Below are positions 8,663 through 15,086 of a stretch of 25,091 nucleotides of DNA, piece by piece. The first letter of the stretch is position 1. The number at the start of each line of letters is the position of its first letter. The stretch covers positions 1 through 25,091 of the forward strand of contig JBGTCD010000067.1 of the NCBI GenBank assembly GCA_041749015.1, in the 5' to 3' direction. Below the pieces are notes generated by a model. That model worked only from the letters and a program-made list of their open reading frames with translations. It searched no databases and had not been told where the DNA came from. This DNA is from JBGTCD01 sp041749015. Its GTDB lineage: Bacteria > Bacteroidota > Bacteroidia > Cytophagales > Cyclobacteriaceae. The position numbers were made by a program, and so were the translations under genes.

Positions 8663-8965
8663 CTACTTCAACTTTTTCGGGTTCTGTCGTGTATCAAACA
8701 CACGAACAATTAGCACGGATCGCTTCTCGATTCTGTAGATGATTTTGTGATGATCACTCACTAAATATCGATGTGCTTTCTTTCGATGTGATAAGCCAGA
8801 TTCCTCCGGGCCTGATTCAGGGAACTTCTCTAATTGGGTAACTCTTGCTAAGACAGCTTCAACTGTCCGGTTTGCTGCTTGCGGTGATCTTTCCGCTAAT
8901 AGATCATAAGCACGATCTAAATCCTTGAGCGATCTGGCTGACCAAATCACTTTGTGATCATCCAT
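8663..8965 (-). CDS. RelE/ParE-superfamily toxin
   Basis: The 100-residue protein has the fold signature of ParE-like type II toxins. It begins VIWSARSLKDLDRAYDLLAE, has a central FPESG loop and then the strand-rich C-terminal half with RYLVSDHHKIIYRIE, and ends VFDTRQNPKKL, a common end for Bacteroidota members. ParE toxins poison DNA gyrase and RelE toxins cleave mRNA on the ribosome; the sequence fits ParE better but the target is not certain. The ATG at 8965 overlaps the last codons of the antitoxin gene by eight bases, the usual antitoxin-first arrangement with coupled translation. It is a short operon with only a repeat element downstream. Confidence 0.9.
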   Translation of the reverse strand: MDDHKVIWSARSLKDLDRAYDLLAERSPQAANRTVEAVLARVTQLEKFPESGPEESGLSHRKKAHRYLVSDHHKIIYRIEKRSVLIVRVFDTRQNPKKLK

Positions 8966-9197
8966 TCATTTTTTGTTTAAAATGCGCTTTTACTTCTTCG
9001 TGACTATAAACTTTCCCCGTTCTAATATCTTCTTCTCCTTCCTCAATCATCGCTTCATAAGCCATTTGGCTGAGGGGTTTACCTTCTGTAGTAAAAGCAA
9101 CTGGCTGATTGGCTAACAAAGTATAAACGGCTTCTAACACCTTGTTATCCTCAATCCGATCAATCATCTGATGTAACTCTATTTTGATGTTTGACAT
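8958..9197 (-). CDS. Antitoxin of the ParE-like module
   Basis: The 79-residue protein lies directly upstream of and overlaps the toxin gene, so its role is assigned mainly by context. The N-terminal half is a predicted helical segment (IELHQMIDRIEDNKVLEAVYTLL). The C-terminal half is charged, with EEGEEDIRTGKVYSHEEVKAHF, a tail type common in Bacteroidota antitoxins that wrap their toxin. No classical ribbon-helix-helix or AbrB domain is obvious, so how it would bind its own promoter is unclear. The start is ATG at 9197, preceded by AGGAAA, one of the few Shine-Dalgarno-like sequences here. The tail is similar in style to that of the second antitoxin at 10324, although the N-terminal parts differ. 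Confidence 0.85.
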   Translation of the reverse strand: MSNIKIELHQMIDRIEDNKVLEAVYTLLANQPVAFTTEGKPLSQMAYEAMIEEGEEDIRTGKVYSHEEVKAHFKQKMNG

Positions 9198-9214
9198 GTC
9201 TATTTCCTTTTTTA

Positions 9215-9221
9215 CAAAGTA
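9215..9221 (-). promoter_or_regulatory. Promoter-like -7 motif of the ParE-type module
   Basis: On the minus strand TTACTTTG occurs 17 bases before the antitoxin start. The same eight bases precede the other TA module at 10309. It is close to the Bacteroidota TAnnTTTG element. No clear -33 box is seen at the expected distance. Confidence 0.35.
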
Positions 9222-9254
9222 ACGATTTATTAGGTAAATTTATTCACCCTTCTA

Positions 9255-9291
9255 GCACGGATGTTGGTAATGGACAAGTGCGGGAGCTCAT
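9255..9291 (-). repeat. Degenerate inverted copy of the palindromic repeat
   Basis: Read on the minus strand this gives ATGAGC, CCCGCAC, AACATCCGTGC in order, the same landmarks as the repeat core (ATGAGC, CTCGCAC, AACATCCGCGC) with a different middle. With copy 1 at 8595 in the opposite orientation it brackets the ParE-type TA module. The gap 9198-9508 holds this copy, copy 2 and a promoter motif, and no gene I can support. Confidence 0.5.
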
Positions 9292-9302
9292 ATCTGCAAT
9301 CC

Positions 9303-9473
9303 TTTTCACTCATACAGCAATGGATACCTGAGGTAAATTAGGAAATGTATTTTAATAATAAAATATCTAGATTAAGATTAAAACCCCAGATGAAGGTTTG
9401 TATGATCTACCTGAAGGCACGGATGAGCCGCACAAATGCTCTCGCACAACATCCGCGCCAGGGTGGTGCCAAA
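9303..9473 (+). repeat. Long repeat element, copy 2
   Basis: This stretch of about 171 bases is repeated at 9968-10139 with roughly 93-94% identity by eye. An AT-rich left part (from TTTTCACT) leads to a GC-rich core identical in both copies. The core can fold: GGCACGGATG (9416-9425) pairs with CATCCGCGCC (9450-9459) with one mismatch, and GCGCC (9455-9459) can alternatively pair with GGTGC (9465-9469). A smaller AAACC/GGTTT stem lies just left of the core. It is not coding: reading frames across it differ from copy 3 because of an indel. Confidence 0.85.
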
Positions 9474-9508
9474 CAAAATACAAATCAGCACTACTACTTT
9501 TTGACTTT

Positions 9509-9865
9509 TCATAATTTTTTATACGGTTTGTAATCGCCTGCAGGGGTTTTACGATAAATATATATGTTAAAACTATTTGGTGCCTTTACAATAGAATCAC
9601 TTTCTATACTTAATTGGTTTAGGTCGTATGACTTCATAGGAAAGGTTATTGTATCTTCCTGAGACAGAAATAAGTACTTTTCTTCTATTTTATTTTCTAA
9701 AATAAAATTTGCTTCCATTTTGTAAAACAAAAAAGCATTGTATCCAAGTACTGAAATAAAAAATAGGGCTCCTAAAAGTATAAAAGTTAACATTGTATAA
9801 CCAAACAGGTTTTCAGAAAACTTAATAACTCTTTTATCATTTATGCCAAGTAATTTAAAGACCAT
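9509..9865 (-). CDS. Hypothetical single-helix membrane protein between repeat copies
   Basis: I do not recognise this 118-residue protein. It has a short basic N-terminus, one strong hydrophobic helix at about residues 22-46 (YTMLTFILLGALFFISVLGY) and then a hydrophilic domain of about 70 residues, probably outside the cytoplasm. The base composition is visibly more AT-rich than neighbouring housekeeping genes. It sits between the direct repeat copies 2 and 3 with its stop 35 bases from copy 2, as expected for acquired cargo. It has a normal ATG start and no internal stops, so it is probably a real gene, but without recognised relatives this remains moderate. Confidence 0.5.
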   Translation of the reverse strand: MVFKLLGINDKRVIKFSENLFGYTMLTFILLGALFFISVLGYNAFLFYKMEANFILENKIEEKYLFLSQEDTITFPMKSYDLNQLSIESDSIVKAPNSFNIYIYRKTPAGDYKPYKKL

Positions 9866-9967
9866 TTTTTAATTATTTTTTTTTAATGCCTGCTGTTTTT
9901 TAATCCATAAAACTTATTTCTATCAAACCTTTTAAAATAAGGTCTATCCTGGTCTTTGCCTTTAAAT

Positions 9968-10139
9968 TTTTCACTAATACAACAATGGATACTTGAGGTA
10001 AATTAGGAAATGTATTTTAATAATAAAATATCTAGATTAAGATTAAAAACCCCTAAAGAAGGGTTGTATGATCTACCTGAAGGCACGGATGAGCCGCACA
10101 AATGCTCTCGCACAACATCCGCGCCAGGGGGGCGCGAAA
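9968..10139 (+). repeat. Long repeat element, copy 3
   Basis: This is the direct repeat of 9303-9473. The main stem is GGCACGGATG (10082-10091) with CATCCGCGCC (10116-10125), and the second stem is CGCGCC (10120-10125) with GGCGCG (10131-10136). The left side hairpin is AACCC/GGGTT here and AAACC/GGTTT in copy 2, so pairing is kept despite changes. The gap 9866-10323 holds this element and the promoter region of the YoeB-type module; no gene is supported in it. Confidence 0.85.
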
Positions 10140-10285
10140 TGGGGGGCGTGTTTATATCGAAAAATCATATGGCCCCTACTATACATTTTATGGATGAGAT
10201 CTACTTTTTTGCATCTTTCCGAAGTATTTTGGAGTTAGAAAGAATATAGTTTGATTTTTTTTGTTCTATTTTCAAAAGAAACTTT

Positions 10286-10316
10286 TTTGCAATAAAATGC
10301 AATTTTTATTACTTTG
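10286..10316 (+). promoter_or_regulatory. Probable promoter and operator of the YoeB-type TA operon
   Basis: TTTG at 10286-10289 and TACTTTG at 10310-10316 are 20 bases apart, matching the -33 and -7 spacing of Bacteroidota promoters. Between them lies a perfect palindrome, TTGCA (10287-10291) and TGCAA (10298-10302), a plausible operator. The -7 box ends only seven bases before the antitoxin ATG, so the transcript would be nearly leaderless. Confidence 0.5.
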
Positions 10317-10323
10317 ATACGAA

Positions 10324-10536
10324 ATGAGCAACACCATCATAATCCATACTGAAAACAAGGAACAAGAAAATGCCCTGAAGGCTTTTGCCAAAGCCCTCAA
10401 AATGAGGATTGAAGTGGCCAAAGAAAAGCCTTATGACCCTGAGTTTGTAGAAAAGATCCTGCAGGGGGATAAGGATATAGCAGAAGGAAAGGGCATCAAA
10501 TTGTCCATTGATGAGTTCAAAGCTTTATGCAGATAG
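10324..10536 (+). CDS. Antitoxin of the YoeB module, DUF2683-like
   Basis: The 70-residue protein begins MSNTIIIHTENKEQENALKAFAKALK, a strand followed by a helix, and resembles DUF2683 proteins that in Bacteroidota are found beside YoeB-type toxins. The C-terminal part (DPEFVEKILQGDKDIAEGKG and IDEFKALC) is charged and helical, typical of the segment that masks a toxin. It is not a YefM/Phd-type antitoxin, the usual YoeB partner in Escherichia coli, so the pairing is of a different type. The stop codon overlaps the toxin start by ten bases, so translation is probably coupled. Function is assigned from context and family resemblance. Confidence 0.85.
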   Translation: MSNTIIIHTENKEQENALKAFAKALKMRIEVAKEKPYDPEFVEKILQGDKDIAEGKGIKLSIDEFKALCR

Positions 10537-10784
10537 AACTCACACTAGAGGCTAAAGCTCATCTGCAGTATTGGCAGAACACAGGCAATAAGGCCATTCT
10601 TCAAAAAATAGAACAACTGCTTGATGCCATTCTGGAAAACCCGTACAAAGGTATCGGCAAGCCGGAAGCCCTAAAACATCAACTGGTTGGAAAATGGTCC
10701 CGCAGGATTAATAGAGAGCATCGGTTTGTCTATTCGGTCAAATCCAATACCCTTTATATCTATTCCCTCAAAGGACACTATTGA
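10527..10784 (+). CDS. yoeB: YoeB/Txe-family mRNA interferase toxin
   Basis: The 85-residue protein aligns along its length with YoeB. The shared core reads GKPEALKH, GKWSRRIN, EHRFVY and the C-terminal GHY. Residues matching the known catalytic set of E. coli YoeB (Glu46, Arg65, His83, Tyr84) are Glu47, Arg66, His84 and Tyr85, so an active ribosome-dependent mRNA endonuclease is likely. The length is normal (E. coli 84 residues). It overlaps the antitoxin gene by ten bases. It faces the yjbR operon tail by tail, with palindromic DNA in between. Confidence 0.95.
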   Translation: MQIELTLEAKAHLQYWQNTGNKAILQKIEQLLDAILENPYKGIGKPEALKHQLVGKWSRRINREHRFVYSVKSNTLYIYSLKGHY

Positions 10785-10803
10785 AAAATCCCTCCCAGAG
10801 GGG
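10784..10803 (-). terminator. Probable terminator of the ispG-yjbR operon
   Basis: On the minus strand this reads CCCTC, loop TGG, GAGGG, then ATTTTT. The five-base all-strong stem followed by five T is a reasonable intrinsic terminator for transcripts coming from the yjbR-type gene. The T-run reaches the last base of the toxin stop codon, so the two convergent units nearly touch. Confidence 0.45.
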
Positions 10804-10822
10804 CTACAAACAATTGCTCGGT

Positions 10823-10862
10823 CCTGCCTGCTGGTTTACCTGCCGGAGGCATGGTAGGCAGG
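10823..10862 (+). repeat. Imperfect palindromic repeat unit
   Basis: The outer arms are CCTGCC (10823) and GGCAGG (10857). An inner stem pairs TACCTGCC with GGCA-T-GGTA around a GGA loop, with one bulged T. CCTGCC/GGCAGG palindromes are common extragenic elements in Bacteroidota. It is different from the GCACGGATG family nearby. Confidence 0.55.
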
Positions 10863-10936
10863 TCGCCTTTGTGGCTGATGAGGTTACAAACCAGAGCGAG
10901 AAGGGGGTCCTTATTTATTTACAGGGATTTTAATTC

Positions 10937-11290
10937 TTAAAGGTTCTTTAGAGATGCTTTCAAGGCTTTCGGGAGCCCTGATATTACCAGGTCATAGGAA
11001 TCATCTACCCATGATAAAAAGACATCATCCGGCACAGACCCATCCATCAAAATCGTATTCCAATGTTTTTTACTCATGTGGTAGCCCGGCAAAACACCGC
11101 TATATGCTGCCCTGAGCTCGAGGGCTTTTTCGGGATCACATTTTACATTGACGCTTTCAAAATGGGTAATATCCACAGCAGCAAACATTTTGCCCATCAC
11201 CTTAAAAACTGCCGTTTCTTCATCAAAGGGATACTCCTCAGTCACCCCATTTTTAGCTAGACAATAGGCTTTGAAACGGTCAAAATTCAT
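10937..11290 (-). CDS. MmcQ/YjbR-family protein
   Basis: The 117-residue protein matches the MmcQ/YjbR family. Landmarks are an N-terminal helix (MNFDRFKAYCLAKNGVTEEYPF), a strand pair with VFKVMGKMFA, the PEKALELRAAY segment, and the HMSKKHWNTILMDG block with DSYDLV near the end. The fold resembles a DNA-binding CyaY-like domain but no target is known for most members. The start is ATG at 11290, sharing one base (TAATG) with the stop of the small membrane-protein gene, so translation is coupled with the ispG operon. The 3' end is duplicated in diverged form at 8461-8523, which makes this gene the likely boundary of the islet on its left. Confidence 0.88.
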   Translation of the reverse strand: MNFDRFKAYCLAKNGVTEEYPFDEETAVFKVMGKMFAAVDITHFESVNVKCDPEKALELRAAYSGVLPGYHMSKKHWNTILMDGSVPDDVFLSWVDDSYDLVISGLPKALKASLKNL

Positions 11291-11526
11291 TAAAGGATAA
11301 ACTTCTTAACGATTATAAAGATAATACCTAGCAAAAAAACAATGATAGAAATCTTATTGATCCCATGCATCATCCTTATATTAAAATTACTAGGCCTGCT
11401 GGGATCCTTTTTTCTAAAGAAATACCCAAATACCTCCCCAAGAGAAAAAAAATCAGCCAGCTTTTCTCCAAAGCTTCTGTTATCAGGTTCTACCTCGCCT
11501 TGCTTTTCTTCAGAATCTTCCATCAT
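11290..11526 (-). CDS. Small membrane protein of unknown function in the ispG operon
   Basis: The 78-residue product has a charged N-terminus (MMEDSEEKQGEVEPDNRS), the segment FFSLGEVFGYFFRKKDPSRPSNFN, and one membrane helix at its C-terminus (ISIIVFLLGIIFIIVKKFIL). It resembles small Bacteroidota proteins of unknown function, perhaps DUF6728, which I recall without certainty. An upstream in-frame ATG at 11544 exists, but ATG at 11526 makes the classic ATGA overlap with the ispG stop and is preferred. It is coupled to ispG on one side and to the yjbR-type gene on the other. A role with IspG is possible only by context. Confidence 0.75.
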   Translation of the reverse strand: MMEDSEEKQGEVEPDNRSFGEKLADFFSLGEVFGYFFRKKDPSRPSNFNIRMMHGINKISIIVFLLGIIFIIVKKFIL

Positions 11527-13472
11527 TGTTCGTTTTCTATCCACTTACCATCATCCCGGATGAGCCCTATGAGCTCATCTACTGCCTGCTCGGAGGGCAC
11601 ACTCCGTTTTACAACCTCTTTACCCCTGTACAAGGTGATTTTGCCTTTTCCTGAACCGACATAACCATAATCAGCATCCGCCATTTCACCGGGCCCGTTG
11701 ACGATGCATCCCATAATGCCGATTTTCACCCCTTTAAGATGAAAAGTCCTGGATCTGATTTTAGCGGTGGTTTCCTGCAAGTCAAATAAGGTTCGGCCGC
11801 ATGAGGGGCAGGAAATATACTCGGTTTTTGATATCCTGGTACGGGTGGCCTGAAGGATGTTAAAGGCTGTTTGATTAGCCAGACCAGGGCCTCCGCAATT
11901 TTGAGCTGAGATCATGATCCCATCGCCTAATCCATCAACAAACAAAGCACCAAAATCAGTGCCTGTACTGACCTGAAAAGTCTCTTCATCCAGGTCCTGA
12001 TAGGTTCTTTTTATTACTACAGGCAGATCGATATCCTGTTCCAATAAAATACAAAATGCTCTTCGCTGCTCTGCCATGCCATGGCTGTTATGAGTTTCTA
12101 GTATTAGCACAGCATTTTGGTCCTCTTTTAATTTTTCCAAAACCTGGGGTGTAAGTTCGGAAAGGCCCAGACTTACAAAGTGCAAATGGTCGCCAATCCC
12201 GGTCAGGAGGTATTCTTCACTCTTTACCAAAGGAAAAGTTCTCGGCTTACCTTGTTCCTGCTCCCAAACCTGATAATCATAAATAATACCCAGTGTGCCC
12301 GGAATTTCAAAATTAACAGGCGTGGAGCCGGCATATATATAATCACAAGCTATATCCTGAATGGTCCACTTGTCCAAGGGCACCGAGTATTGGTAACCTA
12401 AAGTGAATAAGGAGGCAGGCACAATCTCCTGCTTCTGAGATAAGTCAGCAATCACTCTTGGAGGCTGGTCATCACCAAAATTGGCTGTTAATCTGGTCGC
12501 TCTCTTGTTGTATTCAAATGGCGTTATGGGGTAATCCAAAATCTCCGGGATGGGGTCGTGCCCTGAGCGGTTCGTGTACCGCTCGGCCAGTTTTTTGGCT
12601 ACTGGAATCTCTGCTTCAGGTGCCTCTGTGAGGGAAACCCTGATGGTATCACCCAAGCCATCTTCCAGCAGTGCCCCAATGCCTACAGCAGACTTAATGC
12701 GGCCATCCTCACCATCACCTGCCTCCGTAACACCCAAATGCAAGGGGTAGGGCTTTAAGCCTTCTTCATCAAGCTTTTGTACGAGGAGTCTGTAGGCCTG
12801 CACCATGACCTGAGGATTACTGGCTTTCATGGACAATACAATATTGAAGTAGCTGAGATCCTCGCAAATCCTCAAAAACTCCAGGGCCGATTCTACCATG
12901 CCTAATGGGGTGTCACCATACCTGCTCATAATCCTGTCGGAAAGGGATCCATGGTTGGTCCCAATGCGCATGGCAGTGCCATACTCTTGACAAATGGCCA
13001 CCAGCGGGGAGAATTTTTCGCGAATGCGGTCTAATTCTAACTGATATTGAGCATCAGTATATTCTATCTGCTCAAACTTCTTTTTATCAGCATAATTGCC
13101 GGGATTGATGCGCACTTTCTCTACAATCCGTGCTGCCAATTCAGCGGCATTGGGCGTGAAATGGATGTCTGCCACCAATGGGGCTTCGTATCCTTTATTA
13201 CGCAATATTTTCTTTATTTCGGCAAGATTCTGAGCCTCCTTGATGCTGGGAGCTGTGATGCGCACATACTCACACCCGGCCTCGATCATCCTGATGGACT
13301 CCGCCACAGAACCGGCAGTATCCATAGTATCGACGGTGGTCATAGACTGAATCCTGATAGGATTATCTCCCCCCATAGGAACACTGCCTATTTTTACCTC
13401 AATTGTTTTTCTCCTGGTGTATTTGGTGAGGCTTGGGCAGTATAAATGAGAATGCGCTAAGGCTTGTGTCAC
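11523..13472 (-). CDS. ispG: 4-hydroxy-3-methylbut-2-enyl diphosphate synthase, long form
   Basis: IspG catalyses the reductive step turning MEcPP into HMBPP in the MEP isoprenoid pathway, using a [4Fe-4S] cluster. This protein has 649 residues against about 370 in E. coli. The N-terminal TIM barrel (about 25-300, with IQSMTTVDTMDT and DIHFTPNAA) is separated from the cluster domain by an extra region of about 240 residues, as in plants, Chlamydiae and Bacteroidota. Cluster ligands are predicted as Cys555 and Cys558 (SCPSCG), Cys589 (GCIVNGPGE) and Glu596. The start is GTG at 13472; a stop codon lies eight codons upstream and no ATG occurs between. It heads a coupled operon with the small membrane protein and the yjbR-type gene. 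No residue appears to be missing. Confidence 0.97.
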   Translation of the reverse strand: MTQALAHSHLYCPSLTKYTRRKTIEVKIGSVPMGGDNPIRIQSMTTVDTMDTAGSVAESIRMIEAGCEYVRITAPSIKEAQNLAEIKKILRNKGYEAPLVADIHFTPNAAELAARIVEKVRINPGNYADKKKFEQIEYTDAQYQLELDRIREKFSPLVAICQEYGTAMRIGTNHGSLSDRIMSRYGDTPLGMVESALEFLRICEDLSYFNIVLSMKASNPQVMVQAYRLLVQKLDEEGLKPYPLHLGVTEAGDGEDGRIKSAVGIGALLEDGLGDTIRVSLTEAPEAEIPVAKKLAERYTNRSGHDPIPEILDYPITPFEYNKRATRLTANFGDDQPPRVIADLSQKQEIVPASLFTLGYQYSVPLDKWTIQDIACDYIYAGSTPVNFEIPGTLGIIYDYQVWEQEQGKPRTFPLVKSEEYLLTGIGDHLHFVSLGLSELTPQVLEKLKEDQNAVLILETHNSHGMAEQRRAFCILLEQDIDLPVVIKRTYQDLDEETFQVSTGTDFGALFVDGLGDGIMISAQNCGGPGLANQTAFNILQATRTRISKTEYISCPSCGRTLFDLQETTAKIRSRTFHLKGVKIGIMGCIVNGPGEMADADYGYVGSGKGKITLYRGKEVVKRSVPSEQAVDELIGLIRDDGKWIENEQ

Positions 13473-13540
13473 GATTAAAATGTTTTCGTAAAATTAACTC
13501 TAAATCAGGTAAAAAAGTTATCGGACCCGCGCAATATTCC

Positions 13541-14251
13541 TCAGGGCAGGTCGCCGAGTTGAGGCCGCAGCACCAGTTCCTCTACCACCGTATGGGCAGA
13601 AAGGTTGTACACATCCCAGACCGCCTGCCCGATATCTGAGGCTTTCATAAATCGCTCTTCAGGAATTTCTACGCCTTCCCAACTGGCGGTGTAGGTAGGC
13701 CCGGGCAGTATGGAAGTGACCCTAAGGCCAGTCTCTTTCAATTCCTCGCGCAGAACCTTACTCATACCCAACAGGGCAAATTTGGAAATACAATAGCTGC
13801 CTCCATTGGGGTAGGCCATAATGCTTGCCGTAGAGCACATATTAAATATATGGCCTCTGCCCTTTTCCACCATGGCAGGCACAAGACCACGAGTGAGGTG
13901 ATAGGCACTATATAAATTTGTGTCTATCATAGTCTCCAGAGCTTCATCTTTTTCTTCAAGGATGGCCCCTGGGTAAAATACTCCTGCATTGTTGACCAAT
14001 ACTTCCGGGACTCCGGCATTTTCAAGTATCCATTTGCCAAAATTGACCACTTCGGACTTTTTTGACATGTCAACCGACTTGGTCCATATTTTAACTGAGG
14101 GATAATCAAGCTTTATTGATTGCTTCAGTTGCTCTAAATTAGTGGTATCTCTTGCGCAGGCAGCAATATCAAATCCCCCCCCGGCAAAAATATTTACTAT
14201 TTCCCGGCCGATTCCTTTGGTAGCACCGGTGACTACAGCTAATTTTGACAT
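13541..14251 (-). CDS. Short-chain dehydrogenase/reductase (SDR)
   Basis: The 236-residue protein is a classical SDR with an N-terminal Rossmann fold. The cofactor motif TGATKGIG is at residues 8-15, NNAG at 87-90, and the catalytic set is Asn112, Ser140, Tyr153 and Lys157 (YCISK). The arginine after the second strand (CARD) would suit NADP(H), which is inference. The best guess is a 3-oxoacyl-ACP reductase- or sepiapterin-reductase-like NADPH-dependent ketoreductase; the substrate cannot be read. The start is ATG at 14251. It is 68 bases upstream of ispG on the same strand and diverges from the mlaE-type gene across a 100-base gap that must hold both promoters. Confidence 0.93.
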   Translation of the reverse strand: MSKLAVVTGATKGIGREIVNIFAGGGFDIAACARDTTNLEQLKQSIKLDYPSVKIWTKSVDMSKKSEVVNFGKWILENAGVPEVLVNNAGVFYPGAILEEKDEALETMIDTNLYSAYHLTRGLVPAMVEKGRGHIFNMCSTASIMAYPNGGSYCISKFALLGMSKVLREELKETGLRVTSILPGPTYTASWEGVEIPEERFMKASDIGQAVWDVYNLSAHTVVEELVLRPQLGDLP

Positions 14252-14351
14252 ATAAAAATTCCTAATTTGTTAATGGGGTTCCGCGATTAAATGTTCATAT
14301 TCGCAATATAATGAAGATGAAGGTCAATAAGAATAAAAATAAGGGCGCTGC

Positions 14352-15086
14352 ATGAAAAGTATAGGGAGGTACTTTATTTTCCTGGGATCTTTATTTACTA
14401 ATCGGGAGTCGTTCGGCACCTACTTTAGACTCACCATGGACGAATGTGTCATTATTGGCGTCAATTCTATTTTCCTGGTAGCTCTGGTTTCTTCTTTTAT
14501 GGGCATGGTGACTACCATACAGACGGCTTATAACCTTGTAAGTCCTTTTATTCCAGACTTTGTGATTTCTCAGGTTGTACGGGAGATGACTATACTTGAA
14601 CTGGCCCCTACTATCATTGCGATCGTATTTGCCGGAAAAGTTGGTTCGAGCATATCCAGTGGCTTGGGCACTATGAGGATCACCGAACAAATTGATGCGC
14701 TGGAAGTAATGGGCATCAATTCTGCATCCTATCTGGTGCTTCCAAAAATCATTGCCACGGTTCTGATGTATCCTTTGCTGGTGATGATAGCCGGATTTTT
14801 ATCCATTTTAGGGGGGTACCTGGTCGGTACAGCCACCGGGATCATTTCACCTTACGATTACATACAGGGAATTCGCTATGATTTTAATGAATACACCGTA
14901 ACCTTTGCTTTAATTAAATCTTTTGTATTCGCCTTCCTTATAGCTTCCATTTCATCTTATAAAGGCTTTTTTACCAAAGGAGGGGCACTGGAAGTTGGTA
15001 TCGCTAGTACCGCAGCAGTTACCAATAGTGTGATTGCACTATTGGTGGCCAATTTTCTCCTGGCCCAGTTACTCTTGTCACGATGA
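14352..15086 (+). CDS. mlaE: MlaE-family ABC transporter permease
   Basis: This 244-residue protein belongs to the MlaE/YrbE permease family, the inner-membrane part of a phospholipid (or other lipid) transporter linking inner and outer membranes. It has five or so membrane helices and the conserved interior EMTILELAPTIIAIVFAGKVGSSISSGLG, with the EQIDALEVMG coupling helix that touches the ATPase. The length fits the family. The start is ATG at 14352. The gene overlaps the ATPase gene by four bases (ATGA), so the two are translationally coupled. The MlaD partner with the MCE domain, usually required, is not in this window. Confidence 0.93.
   Translation: MKSIGRYFIFLGSLFTNRESFGTYFRLTMDECVIIGVNSIFLVALVSSFMGMVTTIQTAYNLVSPFIPDFVISQVVREMTILELAPTIIAIVFAGKVGSSISSGLGTMRITEQIDALEVMGINSASYLVLPKIIATVLMYPLLVMIAGFLSILGGYLVGTATGIISPYDYIQGIRYDFNEYTVTFALIKSFVFAFLIASISSYKGFFTKGGALEVGIASTAAVTNSVIALLVANFLLAQLLLSR

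Noticed and set aside
8496..8738. Open frame across repeat copy 1, giving a peptide with ARMSRSRTHALAQHPRQGG
   Set aside because: It runs through a palindromic repeat and into the antisense of the toxin gene. The equivalent frame is not kept in the other copies.
9885..9905. Possible third copy of the islet boundary sequence (TTTTTTAATGCCT shared with 8489)
   Set aside because: Only about 13 bases of AT-rich sequence match and no yjbR-like codons follow; likely chance.
8595..10139. CRISPR array
   Set aside because: Only four copies, irregular spacing of several hundred bases, mixed orientation and genes in between; no cas genes.
9345..10249. Two open frames beginning MYFNNKISRLRLK inside repeat copies 2 and 3
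   Set aside because: They begin identically only because the DNA is repeated. A one-base indel puts the GC-rich core in different frames in the two copies, so protein sequence is not conserved while the DNA fold is.
8595..10784. Integron-type cassette array (small genes and TA modules separated by palindromic sites)
   Set aside because: The repeats lack attC core sites (GTTRRRY), the genes point in both directions and one repeat copy is inverted; no integrase is visible.
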